Made by a program: the position numbers and the translations under genes
The notes under the pieces: model-generated
The model's input: the letters and a program-made list of their open reading frames with translations, nothing else
Told to the model about the DNA's origin: nothing
Database searches by the model: none
Shown here: positions 16,533 to 26,555 of the stretch, one piece after another
How positions within the stretch are numbered: position 1 is the first letter of the stretch
How the letters are laid out: each line of letters starts with the position of its first letter
NCBI RefSeq assembly: GCF_013177315.1
Contig: NZ_CP053661.1
Coordinates: forward strand, 4,464,001 to 4,528,000
Length of the DNA: 64,000 bases
Origin: Thermoleptolyngbya sichuanensis A183
GTDB taxonomy: Bacteria; Cyanobacteriota; Cyanobacteriia; Elainellales; Elainellaceae
Reading direction: 5' to 3'

Positions 16533-19211
16533 CTAACCCAGAGCGGCATGGATCTGCGATCGCGCTTCGGTGAGGGCTTCGGTCAGCTTGCTGGGGTCGC
16601 GGCCGCCGGCCTGGGCAAAGTTGGGTCGGCCGCCGCCACCGCCGCCGCAGAGTTTGGCGATCGCCCCGATCAGCTTTCCGGCTTGCAGACCTTTTTGATT
16701 GACCGCTGGGCTAAAGGCGGCGACAAGGGCGACTTTATCGGCGGCAGGGGCAGAGCCGAGGAATACTGCGCCTTCGCCCAGCTTTTGCAGCAAACGTTCG
16801 GCGGCGGTTTTCAGCGCGTCTGCGTCGGCATTGGGCATTTCTGCCACCAGGATTTTGAAATCGCCCAACGCTTCTGCCTGGTCGATTAGCTGATCCGATT
16901 GGGCGATCGCCAGTTCTGCCTTCAATGCGGCGAGTTCTTTGTGAGTCGTCTTTAGCTCGTCCTGAAGCGCGGTGATGCGGTCGGGAATCTCTTCGGGCTT
17001 GGCTTTGAAGCGATCGCCCAGGTCGCGCACCACCCTGTCGCGCAGGTTCAGGTATTCCAGCACCGCAGGCCCCGCAACGGCTTCGATGCGGCGCACCCCA
17101 GCAGACACGCCCGTTTCCGAGATGATTTTGAATAGACCAATCTCAGCCGTGTTGCTGACGTGGGTGCCGCCACATAGTTCCATCGACACGCCGGGAAAGT
17201 CGATAACGCGCACCTCGTCGGCATATTTTTCGCCAAACATGGCGGTTGCGCCCTTGGCTTTGGCAGTGGCCAGCGGCATGATGGACACGTCCGCTGCGTG
17301 GGCTTCGGCAATCCAGGTGTTCACCTGGTCTTCGATCTGCTGAATTTCCTCCGCTGTCAGCGGCCGCGCCAAGTTATAGTCAAACCGCAGCCGGTCAAAG
17401 GCGACCATTGATCCCTGCTGACCAATGTTCTCATCAATGAGTTTCTTCAGCGCGGCCTGGAGCAGGTGCGTCGCCGTATGGTTGGCTTGGGCGCGGCGGC
17501 GGCAGGCGAGGTCGATCTGGGCGGTGAGGCGATCGCCCGTTTTCAGCGTGCCCGCTTCCACTGTGCCAAAGTGAACGAAAATTGCTCCATCCTTTTGCAC
17601 GTCTTGGACGCGCACCCGCAGCCCTGCTTCACCCAGCAAAACGCCGCGATCGCCCACCTGCCCGCCCGATTCGGCATAGAACGGCGTTTGGTCGAGAATC
17701 ACCTGCACGTCGGTTCCCGCAGCAGCCGTGTCCACAGGCTTGCCCTGTACCAGCACCAGCTTCACCTCCGCCTCTGCTTGCGGCTGGGTATAGCCCAAAA
17801 AGCTGGTTTCGTGCAGGTTCTCCGCCAGCGTGTCGAGGCTGCCCTGCACAGTGAGGTCGATGGTTTCGTGGGCTGCCCGAGCGCGATCGCGCTGTTTCTC
17901 CATTTCCACCTCAAAGCCGTCGGTGTTCACCGTCAGCCCTGCTTCTTCAGCAATTTCTTGGGTTAGCTCCAGCGGGAAGCCGTAGGTGTCGTAGAGCGTG
18001 AAGGCATCCTGTCCCGAAATTTGCCCCTTTGCAGGCAACTTGGCAATGATGTCTGCCAGCAGCTTTTCGCCGCGCTCCAGGGTTTCCAGAAAACGGGATT
18101 CTTCCAGCGCCAGTTCGGTCTTGATGGCTTTTTCGCGCTGGCGCAGGTTGGGGTAGGCGGCTTCAGCAAGGGCGATCGCCGACTCGGCCACCTGGGTAAT
18201 GAACGGCTGCTCGATGCCAATCAGCCGCCCGTGGCGCACCACACGGCGAATCAGGCGACGCAGCACATAGCCCCGCCCCAAATTAGAGGCGTTCACCCCG
18301 TCGGCGATCAGATGCGTCACAGCGCGAACGTGGTCGCCGATCACCTTCAGCGAGGTTTTGGTTTTTTCGTCGCAGGCAGAATAGTCCAGACCTGCAATCT
18401 GTGCGGCGGTTTGGATAATCGGGAAAATCAGGTCGGTTTCGTAGTTATTCGGCACGCGCTGGAGAATCTGCGCCATCCGCTCCAGCCCCATGCCCGTGTC
18501 GATGTTCTGCGCGGATAGCGGGGTCAGGTTGCCCTCTGCGTCCTGGTTGTATTGCATAAACACCAGGTTATAGAACTCGATGAAGCGGGTGTCGTCTTCT
18601 AGATCGATATGATCGTCGCCCCGCTCTGGGTGAAAGTCGTAGTAAATCTCGGAGCAGGGGCCGCAGGGGCCTGTCGGGCCAGACTGCCAGAAGTTGTCTT
18701 TCTCGTCCATCCGCTTAATGCGGGCTTCGGGAATGCCGATCTGGTCGCGCCAGATGGCGAAGGCTTCGTCGTCTTCCCGAAAGACGCTGACCACCAATCG
18801 TTCTGGAGGCAGCTTAAAGACTTCGGTCGAGAGTTCCCACGCCCAGACGATCGCCTTTTCTTTGAAATAGTCGCCAAAGCTAAAGTTGCCCAGCATTTCA
18901 AAGAAAGTGTGGTGACGAGCCGTGCGGCCGACGTTCTCGATGTCGTTGGTGCGAATGCACTTTTGCGAAGAGGTGGCACGGGGAAACTCGGCGGCCCGCT
19001 GCCCCAGGAAAATTGGCTTGAACGGCAGCATTCCGGCGATCGTCAGCAGCACCGTTGGGTCTTCGGGCACCAGCGAGGCGCTGGGGAGAACCTGATGCCC
19101 CCGCTCGGCATAAAAATCGAGAAAGGTCTGGCGAATCTGCGCCCCGCTGAGGTTGGGCGGCTGGGTCGAAGCGGCGGAACGGGACGGTGATTTGGGCGGC
19201 GATTTAGGCAT
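16533..19211 (-). CDS. alaS: Alanine--tRNA ligase
   Basis: 892 residues. Class II catalytic core in the first ~450 residues (motif 2 region with [33 protein letters not shown] as motif 3). The editing domain carries [11 protein letters not shown] and the downstream CGGTHVSNT zinc-binding Cys/His set. The C-terminal DHHA1 domain ends with [15 protein letters not shown]. It charges tRNA-Ala and clears mischarged Ser/Gly. Full length and intact. Start ATG at 19211 gives a Ser/Pro-rich extension before [14 protein letters not shown]. Single gene with no clear operon. Confidence 0.97.
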   Translation of the reverse strand: MPKSPPKSPSRSAASTQPPNLSGAQIRQTFLDFYAERGHQVLPSASLVPEDPTVLLTIAGMLPFKPIFLGQRAAEFPRATSSQKCIRTNDIENVGRTARHHTFFEMLGNFSFGDYFKEKAIVWAWELSTEVFKLPPERLVVSVFREDDEAFAIWRDQIGIPEARIKRMDEKDNFWQSGPTGPCGPCSEIYYDFHPERGDDHIDLEDDTRFIEFYNLVFMQYNQDAEGNLTPLSAQNIDTGMGLERMAQILQRVPNNYETDLIFPIIQTAAQIAGLDYSACDEKTKTSLKVIGDHVRAVTHLIADGVNASNLGRGYVLRRLIRRVVRHGRLIGIEQPFITQVAESAIALAEAAYPNLRQREKAIKTELALEESRFLETLERGEKLLADIIAKLPAKGQISGQDAFTLYDTYGFPLELTQEIAEEAGLTVNTDGFEVEMEKQRDRARAAHETIDLTVQGSLDTLAENLHETSFLGYTQPQAEAEVKLVLVQGKPVDTAAAGTDVQVILDQTPFYAESGGQVGDRGVLLGEAGLRVRVQDVQKDGAIFVHFGTVEAGTLKTGDRLTAQIDLACRRRAQANHTATHLLQAALKKLIDENIGQQGSMVAFDRLRFDYNLARPLTAEEIQQIEDQVNTWIAEAHAADVSIMPLATAKAKGATAMFGEKYADEVRVIDFPGVSMELCGGTHVSNTAEIGLFKIISETGVSAGVRRIEAVAGPAVLEYLNLRDRVVRDLGDRFKAKPEEIPDRITALQDELKTTHKELAALKAELAIAQSDQLIDQAEALGDFKILVAEMPNADADALKTAAERLLQKLGEGAVFLGSAPAADKVALVAAFSPAVNQKGLQAGKLIGAIAKLCGGGGGGRPNFAQAGGRDPSKLTEALTEARSQIHAALG

Positions 19212-19886
19212 AGGTTAACTCGAAACAGGCCGAGAGAGGGATTGGAGATCAGGGCTGCAAGCAGTTGCCGGCAGGGCTGGGCTAAGGGGGTATCGCTCAG
19301 GATAGGGGCGATCGCACGAGTTTTGATGAACCCCATACGGCTTGCTAAATCGCTCAGGCAGACGCTTGCAAGCCAAACAACTGCCAACTAAACAATTACA
19401 AGCTACCCAATCGCGAACCGATCAATTGCAAGCCACACCACAAGCCACACAATTGGAACGACGCAAATCTTATCAAAAATCCTGGTTACTACGATCTTGC
19501 TATCTGGCTGGCAGATTCAGCAACCCAAAAATCAGGAAATGCTGAGGGAATTTTGCTGGACTTTGGGTATCCTGACAAAATCCATCAGCACCGTATCAGC
19601 CACAGCACATCAACAACAGCACATGATTAACAGCACATTATTTAGACAATTTATTTAGACAATTTAGACAGCTAGACCTGACTGCCTGACACATCTCTGG
19701 GAACTTCTGATTTCTCATAGGGAACACTAGCCAAAAAGCCCCTTCGACCAAGTCCTCCGGTTTCAACTCAAAGGCTATGGGCTTCGACTCCAGGGAAACG
19801 CATTTTCAAGGACTTCAGGACTTGTGTCAGGCAACCAACAGCTAGACAGCAGTATCAGCAATCAGGGGTGTCTCAGGGGTGTCTCA

Positions 19887-20048
19887 GAGGGTGTTTGAAA
19901 AGGTATCGCCTGTAATGTTAAGCACTCAGAGATCCCCCCTGCCCCCCTTAAAAAGGGGGGAAACCGCCTTAAAGTCCGCCTTTTTAAGGGGGATTTAGGG
20001 GGATCTTGCACGCTTTGCTACAAACAGTAGGACTTTTCAAATATCCTC
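19887..20048. repeat. R3 MITE, copy A
   Basis: 162 bp. Ends are GAGGGTGTTTGAAAAG and the inverse of GAGGATATTTGAAAAG (14 of 16 match), flanked on both sides by TCA. Internally it carries CCCCCCTTAAAAAGGGGGG palindromes. The second copy, at 30877-31039, is flanked by TAA. A three-base T-N-A duplication is the signature of the IS1031 branch of IS5 elements, so this is probably a non-autonomous relative. Confidence 0.85.
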
Positions 20049-20160
20049 TCAGGGGTGTCTCAGGGATGTCTCAAGGATGTCAATGATGAATGGCGGCGTG
20101 TCATCCTCACGACTTCACAGAGCCAGCTTCGCAGAATCAGTCAGCAATCTCACATTAATC

Positions 20161-20314
20161 TAGGCAGTGTCTTAAAACTTTCTAGATCGTTGATTGCCTT
20201 GAGTCGATCCCCCTAAATCCCCCTTATTAAGGGGGACTTCCGGAGTGGTTCGGCTCGGTTCCCCCCTTTTTTAAGGGGGGCTAGGGGGGATCGAAGGGTT
20301 TTCAAGTAGGCCTA
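20161..20314. repeat. R4 dispersed repeat, copy A
   Basis: About 155 bp with CTTAAAACTTTCTAGATCGT at one end and inner strings CCCCCTTATTAAGGGGG and CCGGAGTGGTTCGGCTCGG. The inverted counterpart is at 51543-51694, with the same strings in opposite order. The ends (GGCAGTGTCTTAAAAC and inverse GGCCTACTTGAAAAC) are loosely inverted. Boundaries approximate. Confidence 0.7.
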
Positions 20315-21349
20315 GAGTGACGTTTTTGATGATAAGTGTCCTGAGATTTCTCTATGTTTTAATGTGGCAGGTTTGTGGTAGTTTCAGGTGTGGCGATTGG
20401 GATAACTGACCGAAATCTTCCAAAGCAGGGCTTTATTGAACCAAATTTGGCGCTAATGCAGATCCAGTGGATATCTAGCAGATATTTAATCACTGGCAAC
20501 TGATGCAGGCGTTGCAAATTGTGGAGATCCAGAGTCTTGCTGGCCCCGCCAATCGCGGACTCAGCCCCGCCCATTGTCCTGACACTGGTTTCTTTGCATT
20601 TTGAAACCCACAGAAACCCACCGTTGACCTGTATGTTGCTGTACAGGCTATTGCAGTTGGGATCTGGACTTAGCTGCTTTGACTGACGTGCGTGGCTTCT
20701 GAGATGGGCTGCGCCGTCCGTTTGTGCTTTTGCTCCTCGCACGTTACTCCTCTCACTATCTTGGGTTGTGCATTATCTGTATCGCGGTATTTGCCTGCGC
20801 GGTACCTGTTGCGGAGTTCCTTTTATCAAGGATGAATCCGGATAAAAGCACTTCAGGAGTTGCTGTCCTTACTGTTCAGTCCTGTTTCAGGATTATATTA
20901 AACGCCCGGATTCATGGAGGTGTGCAGCTTGAGGCTTAATGAATCGCATTTAATTGAGTATATTTTTATACCTTTAAATGTGGGCATGATTGAAAAATCT
21001 AAGAAAAGCATGAAAATTATTCTGCAAATTCCGAAATAACAGATTCGGCTGATGTATCCATTCTCATCCGTAGTGTCATCAGGTTAGAGAATGCTTATAC
21101 CGGGCTGAGCTTGTGTTGATTCTATTTTTAATGCCCTACGCAGCGTGGGGATCTGACTAAATTGCTATTGCAAGACTTCTTTTGCAAAGCTGAGTCTGAA
21201 CGATACGCCCTATTTTCTATTCTGAAGATGATTTAGCGGCTGGAGAGGGTTCTCTTCAAGCTGTTTAGGCATTTGTTAGCTTAGGCAAACAGGCGATTCA
21301 TCAATTTGGCGACTGGTCTTTTAGATTTTCGAGGTAGGCTCCGCATTCC

Positions 21350-22393
21350 ATGGACGCTTCGATTCTCATTGTGGGGGATCACGAATTTCTGGCATCCCTT
21401 TCGGCTCTAACCCCTGATCTGGCAGCGTTTACTCTAGAGGTTGCGCCCAATCCGCACGAAGCGACGCCGCTGATTCAGGCGCAGCAGCCCGACTTGTTGA
21501 TTATCCAAGCGACTCAGCCGGGCAGCCTGGATCTGTGCCAGCGGGTTAAGACGCAGAGCCATCTGGCGTGGATCTATTGCGTGGTGGTGGATGATCGGCA
21601 GCCGCCTGCGCCGAACGAACTGGGCGATCGCCCCCAAGATGACGCGCACCTGGAAACTTCGGCCCTGATGATGGGGGCGGATGCCTATGTAGATCTGTGG
21701 CGAGCCGAGTTGCAGAATAAGTCGTCTGAAAAAAGCGATCAGTCGCTGATCGGTGCCCATGTGCAGGCGGGGCTGCGGCGTGTGCAAAACCATCGAGAGT
21801 TAATCCGCACCAACGATATTTTATCGGCGATCGCCCTGTCGGACCCGCTCACCGAGCTAAACAACCGCCGCGCCTTTGAGTGGGAACTGCCCCGGCAGAT
21901 TCATAATGCGCGGCTGCGGGGAATGCCCATTAGTTTGCTGATGCTAGATGTAGACTTCTTTAAAAGCATCAACGACACCTACGGGCATCTGGTGGGCGAC
22001 CGCGCTTTGCAGTTGATTGCCTCGCGGCTGCGGCATAACCTGCGCTTTTATGACACGCCATTTCGCTATGGCGGCGAAGAGTTTGTGATTATTCTCAGCG
22101 ATACGGGGAATCAGGAAGCAGAGGCGATCGCCAACCGCATCTGTCGGCTCATCAGCGACCAGCCCTTTGTTATCGACGACTCTCTGGATCTCAACATCAC
22201 TATCAGCGCGGGCACTGCATCGCTGGTGGTGCAGGACGATGCGCGGGGCATCAGCCTGCTGCGCCGGGCCGATCAAAACCTCCTGCGAGCAAAGGCGCTA
22301 GGTCGCAATCGGGTCGTCGGGGGGCAAGAGAGCGACGCACCGGGCGAAAGCGGGCTGGGCAATCCTGATCCTTCTCCCGCACACGAGTCATGA
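21350..22393 (+). CDS. Diguanylate cyclase with degenerate receiver domain
   Basis: 347 residues. Residues 1-120 look like a receiver domain, but the phospho-acceptor position is Gln (PDLLIIQATQPG, Q53) and the conserved Lys is missing, so phosphorylation is unlikely. The GGDEF domain (~160-320) is complete: LTELNNRRAF, LMLDVDFFKSINDTYGH, active-site GGEEF at 241-245 and the inhibitory I-site RxxD at R232-D235. It should make c-di-GMP from two GTP with product inhibition. GAGGTAGG precedes the ATG. Its stop overlaps the next gene's start (ATGA), implying translational coupling. Confidence 0.92.
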   Translation: MDASILIVGDHEFLASLSALTPDLAAFTLEVAPNPHEATPLIQAQQPDLLIIQATQPGSLDLCQRVKTQSHLAWIYCVVVDDRQPPAPNELGDRPQDDAHLETSALMMGADAYVDLWRAELQNKSSEKSDQSLIGAHVQAGLRRVQNHRELIRTNDILSAIALSDPLTELNNRRAFEWELPRQIHNARLRGMPISLLMLDVDFFKSINDTYGHLVGDRALQLIASRLRHNLRFYDTPFRYGGEEFVIILSDTGNQEAEAIANRICRLISDQPFVIDDSLDLNITISAGTASLVVQDDARGISLLRRADQNLLRAKALGRNRVVGGQESDAPGESGLGNPDPSPAHES

Positions 22394-23172
22394 AGCCCTA
22401 TCATCAGGTGGCAATTGAGGACTGCGGCGAGCCGCTGGTAGAACTCCCCGCAGACGAATTTGCGCGGGTAGATCCCCATCCCTACGCGGTGCTGGGTGCG
22501 CCCTATGGCGATCGCTCTCCGTTCTTTGTGCGGCAGGGCGTGCTGGAGCGGCTGCGGCTAGCCCAGGCAAACTTGCAGGAAAACTGCCCCGGCTGGCGCA
22601 TCCAGATCTTCGATGCCTATCGACCCATCGCCGTGCAGCAGTTCATGGTGGACTATACCTTTCAAGACCTAGTGCGATCGCACGGACTAGATCCTGCCAC
22701 GCTCAGTGAGGCCCAGCAGCACGACTTCTGGCAGCAGGTTTATCAGTTTTGGGCCGTGCCCAACTATAATCCCGCCACGCCACCGCCCCACAGCACTGGT
22801 GCAGCCGTCGATGTCACCCTGCTCGATGCCAGCGGTCAACCCGCCGACATGGGTTCGCCAATCGACGAACTCAGCCCCCGCTCCTACCCCGATTACTTTG
22901 CGCCTTACGCCGACCCCACTTCCGACCGCTATGACCCAACGCGGGCGATCGCTCACCAAAATCGCCAACGCCTGGCCACCGCCCTGCAATCGGCAGGTTT
23001 TTGTCGCCATCCCAATGAATGGTGGCATTTTTCGATCGGCGATCAGCTTTGGGCCTGGCTCAAAACTTCAGATCGCTCGGCGCTGGCCCTTTCAAATTCG
23101 GCTTGTGCAAATTTGGACGACGCGATGGACAATGCGAACCTGCGCGTAGTTGCACGGTATGGCGCAGTTTGA
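22390..23172 (+). CDS. VanX/DdpX-like D-alanyl-D-alanine dipeptidase (M15 family)
   Basis: 260 residues. Zinc dipeptidase signatures: FDAYRPIAVQ near residue 78, PPHSTGAAVDVTLLD near residue 138 (S-x-H-x-x-G-x-A-x-D type, first His and Asp ligands) and NEWWHFS near residue 217 (catalytic Glu and second His). Family role: hydrolysis of D-Ala-D-Ala from peptidoglycan turnover. No signal peptide is seen. It starts 4 bp inside the diguanylate cyclase gene, so the two are co-translated. The ~35-residue C-terminal tail beyond the domain is not conserved as far as I can judge. Confidence 0.88.
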   Translation: MKPYHQVAIEDCGEPLVELPADEFARVDPHPYAVLGAPYGDRSPFFVRQGVLERLRLAQANLQENCPGWRIQIFDAYRPIAVQQFMVDYTFQDLVRSHGLDPATLSEAQQHDFWQQVYQFWAVPNYNPATPPPHSTGAAVDVTLLDASGQPADMGSPIDELSPRSYPDYFAPYADPTSDRYDPTRAIAHQNRQRLATALQSAGFCRHPNEWWHFSIGDQLWAWLKTSDRSALALSNSACANLDDAMDNANLRVVARYGAV

Positions 23173-23425
23173 ATCGATACCTGAAGGTACAGAAGCGGTA
23201 GTGCAAGTATATTAATTTCTGTCCAGAATTATTCGATATCTAAATTTGATATCTTTTTTAGGATGGGCGATCGCCCTTCAACGGTATTGAAATAGACGAA
23301 TTCAGGCGAATTCAAATCAAGCTTTTATTCGCTTGACAGTTCGTAATTTAAGTGTAAAGAGTCTCCGTGTATACCAGGTTGGCGCTAACTGTACGGATGG
23401 GTCTTACTGGAAGAGTCCACCCGAT

Positions 23426-24262
23426 ATGCCGTCATCCACTGAGATGCAGAAAGATACCGCTGGAAACACCTTCGCAACGGCCCGCAGGCTCCGCTTCTCT
23501 TCTGGAAAGCTGAACCTCAGCGAATGGGTCGGCTCTGGCGATCGGGATGACATCTACCGCCTCAATTTCAACCGAGCTAGCAATGTCACTATTAGGGCTT
23601 CGGGAACTGGCAGCGGCACAGGGGCGATCGCCGACCTGATTCAAGACCTGAACAACAACGGCCGCCTCGATGCCAATGAAGTTAAAGGCAGAATGCTCAT
23701 TCGCCCTGGGCAATCTAACACGCTAGCAGCCAAAAACCTGACGGGTACGTTCTTCCTCAGAGTCCGCAGCCAGGGCGGCAGTCTCAGTTACAACCTGGCA
23801 ATGGAAACGACCCCATCGGATACATCCTCCGGTGGTGGCACTCGCGAAACCCAGCCGACTGGGTTCATCGCCGAAGTGCTGCGGCTGACCAATGCATTTC
23901 GCCAGCAAAACGGACTACGGCCGCTATCTTACAACAGTAAGCTGAGTAATGCTGCCCAAGGGCACAGCATCAATATGGCGAACCAGGACTTCTTTAGCCA
24001 CACGGGCAAAGACGGCTCTACCTTTAGTCAGCGAGTTACGGCGGCTGGATATCAGTGGTCGTTTACGGGCGAAAACATTGCCGCGGGCTACAGCACGCCC
24101 CAGGCTGTGGTGAATGCCTGGATCAACAGCCCCGGACATCGGGCGGCGATGCTCAATCCCAACTATCAGGACATCGGCATCGGCTACCACTACCTTGCCA
24201 ATGACACCGGCCAGGTGAATTATTACCACTACTGGACGCAAAACTTTGGCAAGCCCCTGTAG
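23426..24262 (+). CDS. PPC-like plus CAP/SCP-domain protein
   Basis: 278 residues from ATG 23426, which has GGAAGAG upstream and matches the domain start; a TTG at 23333 would add 31 unconvincing residues. Residues ~1-110 resemble a pre-peptidase C-terminal (PPC-like) beta domain. Residues ~145-278 form a CAP domain: LRLTNAFRQQNGLRPL, DFFSHTGKDG, FTGENIAAGY and NSPGHRAAMLNPNYQDIGIGY. The CAP cavity His residues (FFSH, GHR) are present. Such proteins are usually exported; no Sec signal is visible. A terminator-like hairpin follows at 24516. Confidence 0.88.
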   Translation: MPSSTEMQKDTAGNTFATARRLRFSSGKLNLSEWVGSGDRDDIYRLNFNRASNVTIRASGTGSGTGAIADLIQDLNNNGRLDANEVKGRMLIRPGQSNTLAAKNLTGTFFLRVRSQGGSLSYNLAMETTPSDTSSGGGTRETQPTGFIAEVLRLTNAFRQQNGLRPLSYNSKLSNAAQGHSINMANQDFFSHTGKDGSTFSQRVTAAGYQWSFTGENIAAGYSTPQAVVNAWINSPGHRAAMLNPNYQDIGIGYHYLANDTGQVNYYHYWTQNFGKPL

Positions 24263-24403
24263 GGCTGGAGGTCATTTCTATTCTCGGATTTTGGATTTGC
24301 GATTTTGGATTGCTAGTCGAGCGTTTTCAAAGCGTTCAGCAATTTTATTCGTAACGCCACTGAAGTGAATCGACAGCAGAGGGTGAGAGAAAGCTCAGCA
24401 AGA

Positions 24404-24513
24404 CAGTTTGGTTTGCACAGCAAAACAGTTTGGTTTGCACAGCAAAACAGTTTGGTTTGCACAGCAAAACAGTTTGGTTTGCACAGCGAAACAGTTTGGT
24501 TTGCACAGCAAAA
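24404..24513. repeat. 22-bp tandem repeat, five units
   Basis: CAGTTTGGTTTGCACAGCAAAA is repeated five times with one base change, between the CAP gene stop and its terminator. There are no spacers, so it is not a CRISPR array. Confidence 0.95.
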
Positions 24514-24515
24514 CA

Positions 24516-24552
24516 GAGGCGGGAATGTGCTGCGTTCTCGCCTCTTTTTTTT
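24516..24552 (+). terminator. Rho-independent terminator of the CAP gene
   Basis: GAGGCGGGAA pairs with TTCTCGCCTC (one G-T pair) around a nine-base loop and is followed by eight T. It stands about 250 bp behind the CAP-domain gene, after the 22-bp repeat array. Confidence 0.85.
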
Positions 24553-24647
24553 CAGAAAACCGAGAGGGACTTTGGACTAGAAGCGAAGAGAGAACTGGGC
24601 GATCGCCCCAACCCTCTTGCTCAATCTAAAATCCCCAATTCAAAATC

Positions 24648-24753
24648 TAAGTAGGTGGACATTAATAAACATAAAACCCAAAGACCTTGCGCCGCCCGCG
24701 CAGCGGGCGGCGCAAGGTTCAGGATCTGTTTTTTAATCTGGTCTATCTACTTA
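24648..24753. repeat. R1 palindromic repeat, copy B (inverted)
   Basis: 106 bp, inverse orientation to copies A and C. Ends TAAGTAGGTGGAC and the inverse of TAAGTAGATAGACC. AAATC stands on both sides and may be a 5-bp target duplication. It lies 20 bp from the DUF1499 stop codon. Confidence 0.85.
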
Positions 24754-24773
24754 AAATCCCCAATCCAAAATCT

Positions 24774-25328
24774 CTAGAGCTTAGCCCGAATTTCCTCAAC
24801 TCGCTTGCGATTCACGCCCAAATCAGACTGACCCAGGCGCGAGGCTGATCGCACCTGCACCACGCCCGCCACCTCGTCTACGTAGAACTCCACATCGTCC
24901 ACAAACCCCATCAGGGCGCTGGTGAACTCGGCGTAGAGGTAATGATCAGACTCGGTGATGATCCGGGTGCGCGGCATGGCGGTAATGATGCCCTTGAGAC
25001 GGGCGATCGCCTCGGCCGGGGTGCCGCTATAGCTCAGGGGCGCAATGTAATGCTCGGCATCCGACCCCGGAGCCTGACTATTGACGCAGTTGGGTGAGCC
25101 AGGGCAAGCTGCCAGCTTACCGTCCTTCACTCCCAGATTGGTGGGACGCGATCCAGAAAAAGAAAACAACGAAGCACCTCCAGAAGATTCAGCAAACATG
25201 GCCATCGAAAGCGAGGCTGGAGACATTACGGTGGAACCCGGAGCCGCCAGCGTCGTCGCCGGCCACACCAAACTGCCCACCAGCAGCACCATCAGAACAA
25301 AGACACTCAGCCACTTCAATCGATTCAT
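24774..25328 (-). CDS. DUF1499 family exported protein
   Basis: 184 residues. A Sec signal peptide (LKWLSVFVLMVLLVGSLVWP) with probable cleavage after TLAA. The DUF1499 core starts near residue 65: NLGVKDGKLAACPGSPNCVNSQA, with the paired Cys of the family. It then runs through IITESDHYLYAEFTSALMGF and FVDDVEFYVDE to RSASRLGQSDLGVNRKRVE. The family is common in cyanobacteria and plastids (lumen); function unknown. Encoded alone, convergent with the CAP gene. Confidence 0.88.
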   Translation of the reverse strand: MNRLKWLSVFVLMVLLVGSLVWPATTLAAPGSTVMSPASLSMAMFAESSGGASLFSFSGSRPTNLGVKDGKLAACPGSPNCVNSQAPGSDAEHYIAPLSYSGTPAEAIARLKGIITAMPRTRIITESDHYLYAEFTSALMGFVDDVEFYVDEVAGVVQVRSASRLGQSDLGVNRKRVEEIRAKL

Positions 25329-25838
25329 CCTGCGCCTCTTTAATCTTTATTATTCCGTTAGGATTTATAGGACTTACGCAGTTGGACAATTTCTCGCGGG
25401 CTGAGCCCGCGAGAAATTGTCCAAAACCCAAAGAGCTTATCGCAAATGCGTAAGTTCTGTCCGTAATCAAACGTTTGGGATCAAACGTTTGGGCGTTGAT
25501 TTTGACTGCATGGAAACTGCGCCAACCCAAAGGCACACCAGCCCTAGCAAAGCGGCTCACCTTTATAAGCTTCACCTATAAGCTTCACCAAGCTGCACTT
25601 TTACAGCATGTTGTGCGCCCGACACTATGCTGTGGACTCCATAACAATATCTTTACAATCCTTATCTTTACAATCCTTCCCCACTCAAGCCTGATCGCAC
25701 AAAAGACGAAAGAATCGTTTGGGAATTGGTGGTCTAATTTTTGAGAATATTTAAGCTTTATAAAAAGCACATCGTCATTTCCGTATTTCCAGGGATAAGC
25801 TATAAGTCTTCCTGTTTTGAAAATCGTCGAAAATCGTC
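25329..25838. other. Intergenic gap, DUF1499 / PPC-domain gene
   Basis: 510 bp without a supported gene. R2 copy 2 fills 25369-25458. Two copies of ATAAGCTTCAC at 25565-25588 and two of CTTTACAATCCTTA near 25650-25675 are short direct repeats. The 90 bp before the PPC gene is AT-rich and probably its promoter region. Confidence 0.5.
25369..25458. repeat. R2 MITE-like repeat, copy 2
   Basis: 90 bp, same orientation as copy 1. The inner hairpin GGACAATTTCTCGCGGGC pairs with GCCCGCGAGAAATTGTCC almost perfectly. Ends AGGACTTACGCAGTTG and the inverse of AGAACTTACGCATTTG. Confidence 0.88.
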
Positions 25839-26318
25839 ATGTCTCAGCCTCTAAAATCGAACCTCTTCGCTAATCGCAGTCTTTCTGTGCCTGCCAGATC
25901 TTCGCCCCTGGCTGCGCTCAGCGTGCGAACCGTCGCCCGTGCCTCTCAGCAAGAACCCGGAGGGACGCTGGGATCTGCGCTACGGGTCAGGCCGATCCCC
26001 GGAAAGTTCAATCGACTGGATTCGGTCAGTCGGTCAGACCGCGACCTGTATCGACTGGTGGTGAAAAATCCGTCTACCATGCAGATTGTGTTTCGCAAGT
26101 CGGGTGCGCCGACTGTTCAGCTTGCGGTGCTAAATGCCAGGGGCAGAGTGCTGAGGTTTGGCGGGCAAAAGCTGTCGTTTCCCGTGCTGGGGGGGGTTCG
26201 CAAGTTTAGCCTGACGGGTCTTATGCCCAGCACCTATTTTGTGCGCGTTTCGACGGCTTCTAGCGCTCCGGTGAACTATCGCCTGCGGCTGAGTGTGTCT
26301 AACTTGCCGACCTCCTAG
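25839..26318 (+). CDS. PPC-like domain protein
   Basis: 159 residues. After ~45 residues of low-complexity N-terminus, the rest follows the pre-peptidase C-terminal pattern: GTLGSALRVRP, FNRLDSVSRSDRDLYRLVV, VQLAVLNARGRVL, STYFVRVST and NYRLRLSVSN. It resembles the N-terminal half of the CAP protein 1.6 kb upstream (SGDRDDIYRLNF; TFFLRVRSQGG). No catalytic domain. Such domains often sit on secreted proteins. Insertion sequence copy 2 lies 237 bp behind it. Confidence 0.7.
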   Translation: MSQPLKSNLFANRSLSVPARSSPLAALSVRTVARASQQEPGGTLGSALRVRPIPGKFNRLDSVSRSDRDLYRLVVKNPSTMQIVFRKSGAPTVQLAVLNARGRVLRFGGQKLSFPVLGGVRKFSLTGLMPSTYFVRVSTASSAPVNYRLRLSVSNLPTS

Positions 26319-26342
26319 CTGGCAATCAACCGATAACAACGC

Positions 26343-26474
26343 GATGTGCAACGTCCAACCTGCCCTCATCCACTGACCCTTCTTCGTGGGGAGATGGAAG
26401 CCACAACTCTTGTTCCTTCTCCTTTGGGAGGGAGCTAGGGTGAGAACCGCAAGAAGCCTAAGCACGAATATCAT
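26343..26474. repeat. R5 dispersed repeat
   Basis: Begins GATGTGCAACGTCCAACCTG, then CCCTCATCC, TTGGGAGGGAGCTAGGGTGAG, and ends AAGCACGAATATCATG. It aligns in inverse orientation with 45106-45250 over its whole length. Confidence 0.7.
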
Positions 26475-26555
26475 GCTTCTGTTCAGCAACACTCCCCTCT
26501 TCAGTGGCTCTTCCATCTCTTTTCGATGGATTAAAACCCTGAGTCTTCTTCTTGA

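Larger units (their letters stand above)
19212..21349. other. 2.1-kb gene-poor region with repeats
   Basis: No gene I can support. It holds a degenerate ~12-bp tandem array at about 19370-19455, the R3 repeat at 19887-20048 inside a small field of GGGGTGTCTCA repeats, the R4 repeat at about 20161-20314, and a CTTTTATC/GATAAAAG hairpin near 20819-20847. Two open frames (20359-20742 minus, 20724-20939 plus) lack family features. The last ~300 bp is AT-rich and probably the leader of the diguanylate cyclase gene. Confidence 0.6.

Noticed and set aside
20359..20742. 127-codon minus-strand frame in the 2.1-kb gap
   Set aside because: No recognisable domain and no ribosome site; the surrounding DNA is repeat-rich and gene-poor.
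20724..20939. 71-codon plus-strand hydrophobic frame
   Set aside because: Nothing family-like, overlaps another dubious frame, and contains a hairpin; could not be supported.
24404..24513. Five regular repeats looking like a CRISPR array
   Set aside because: Units are head-to-tail 22-mers with no spacers and no cas genes nearby.
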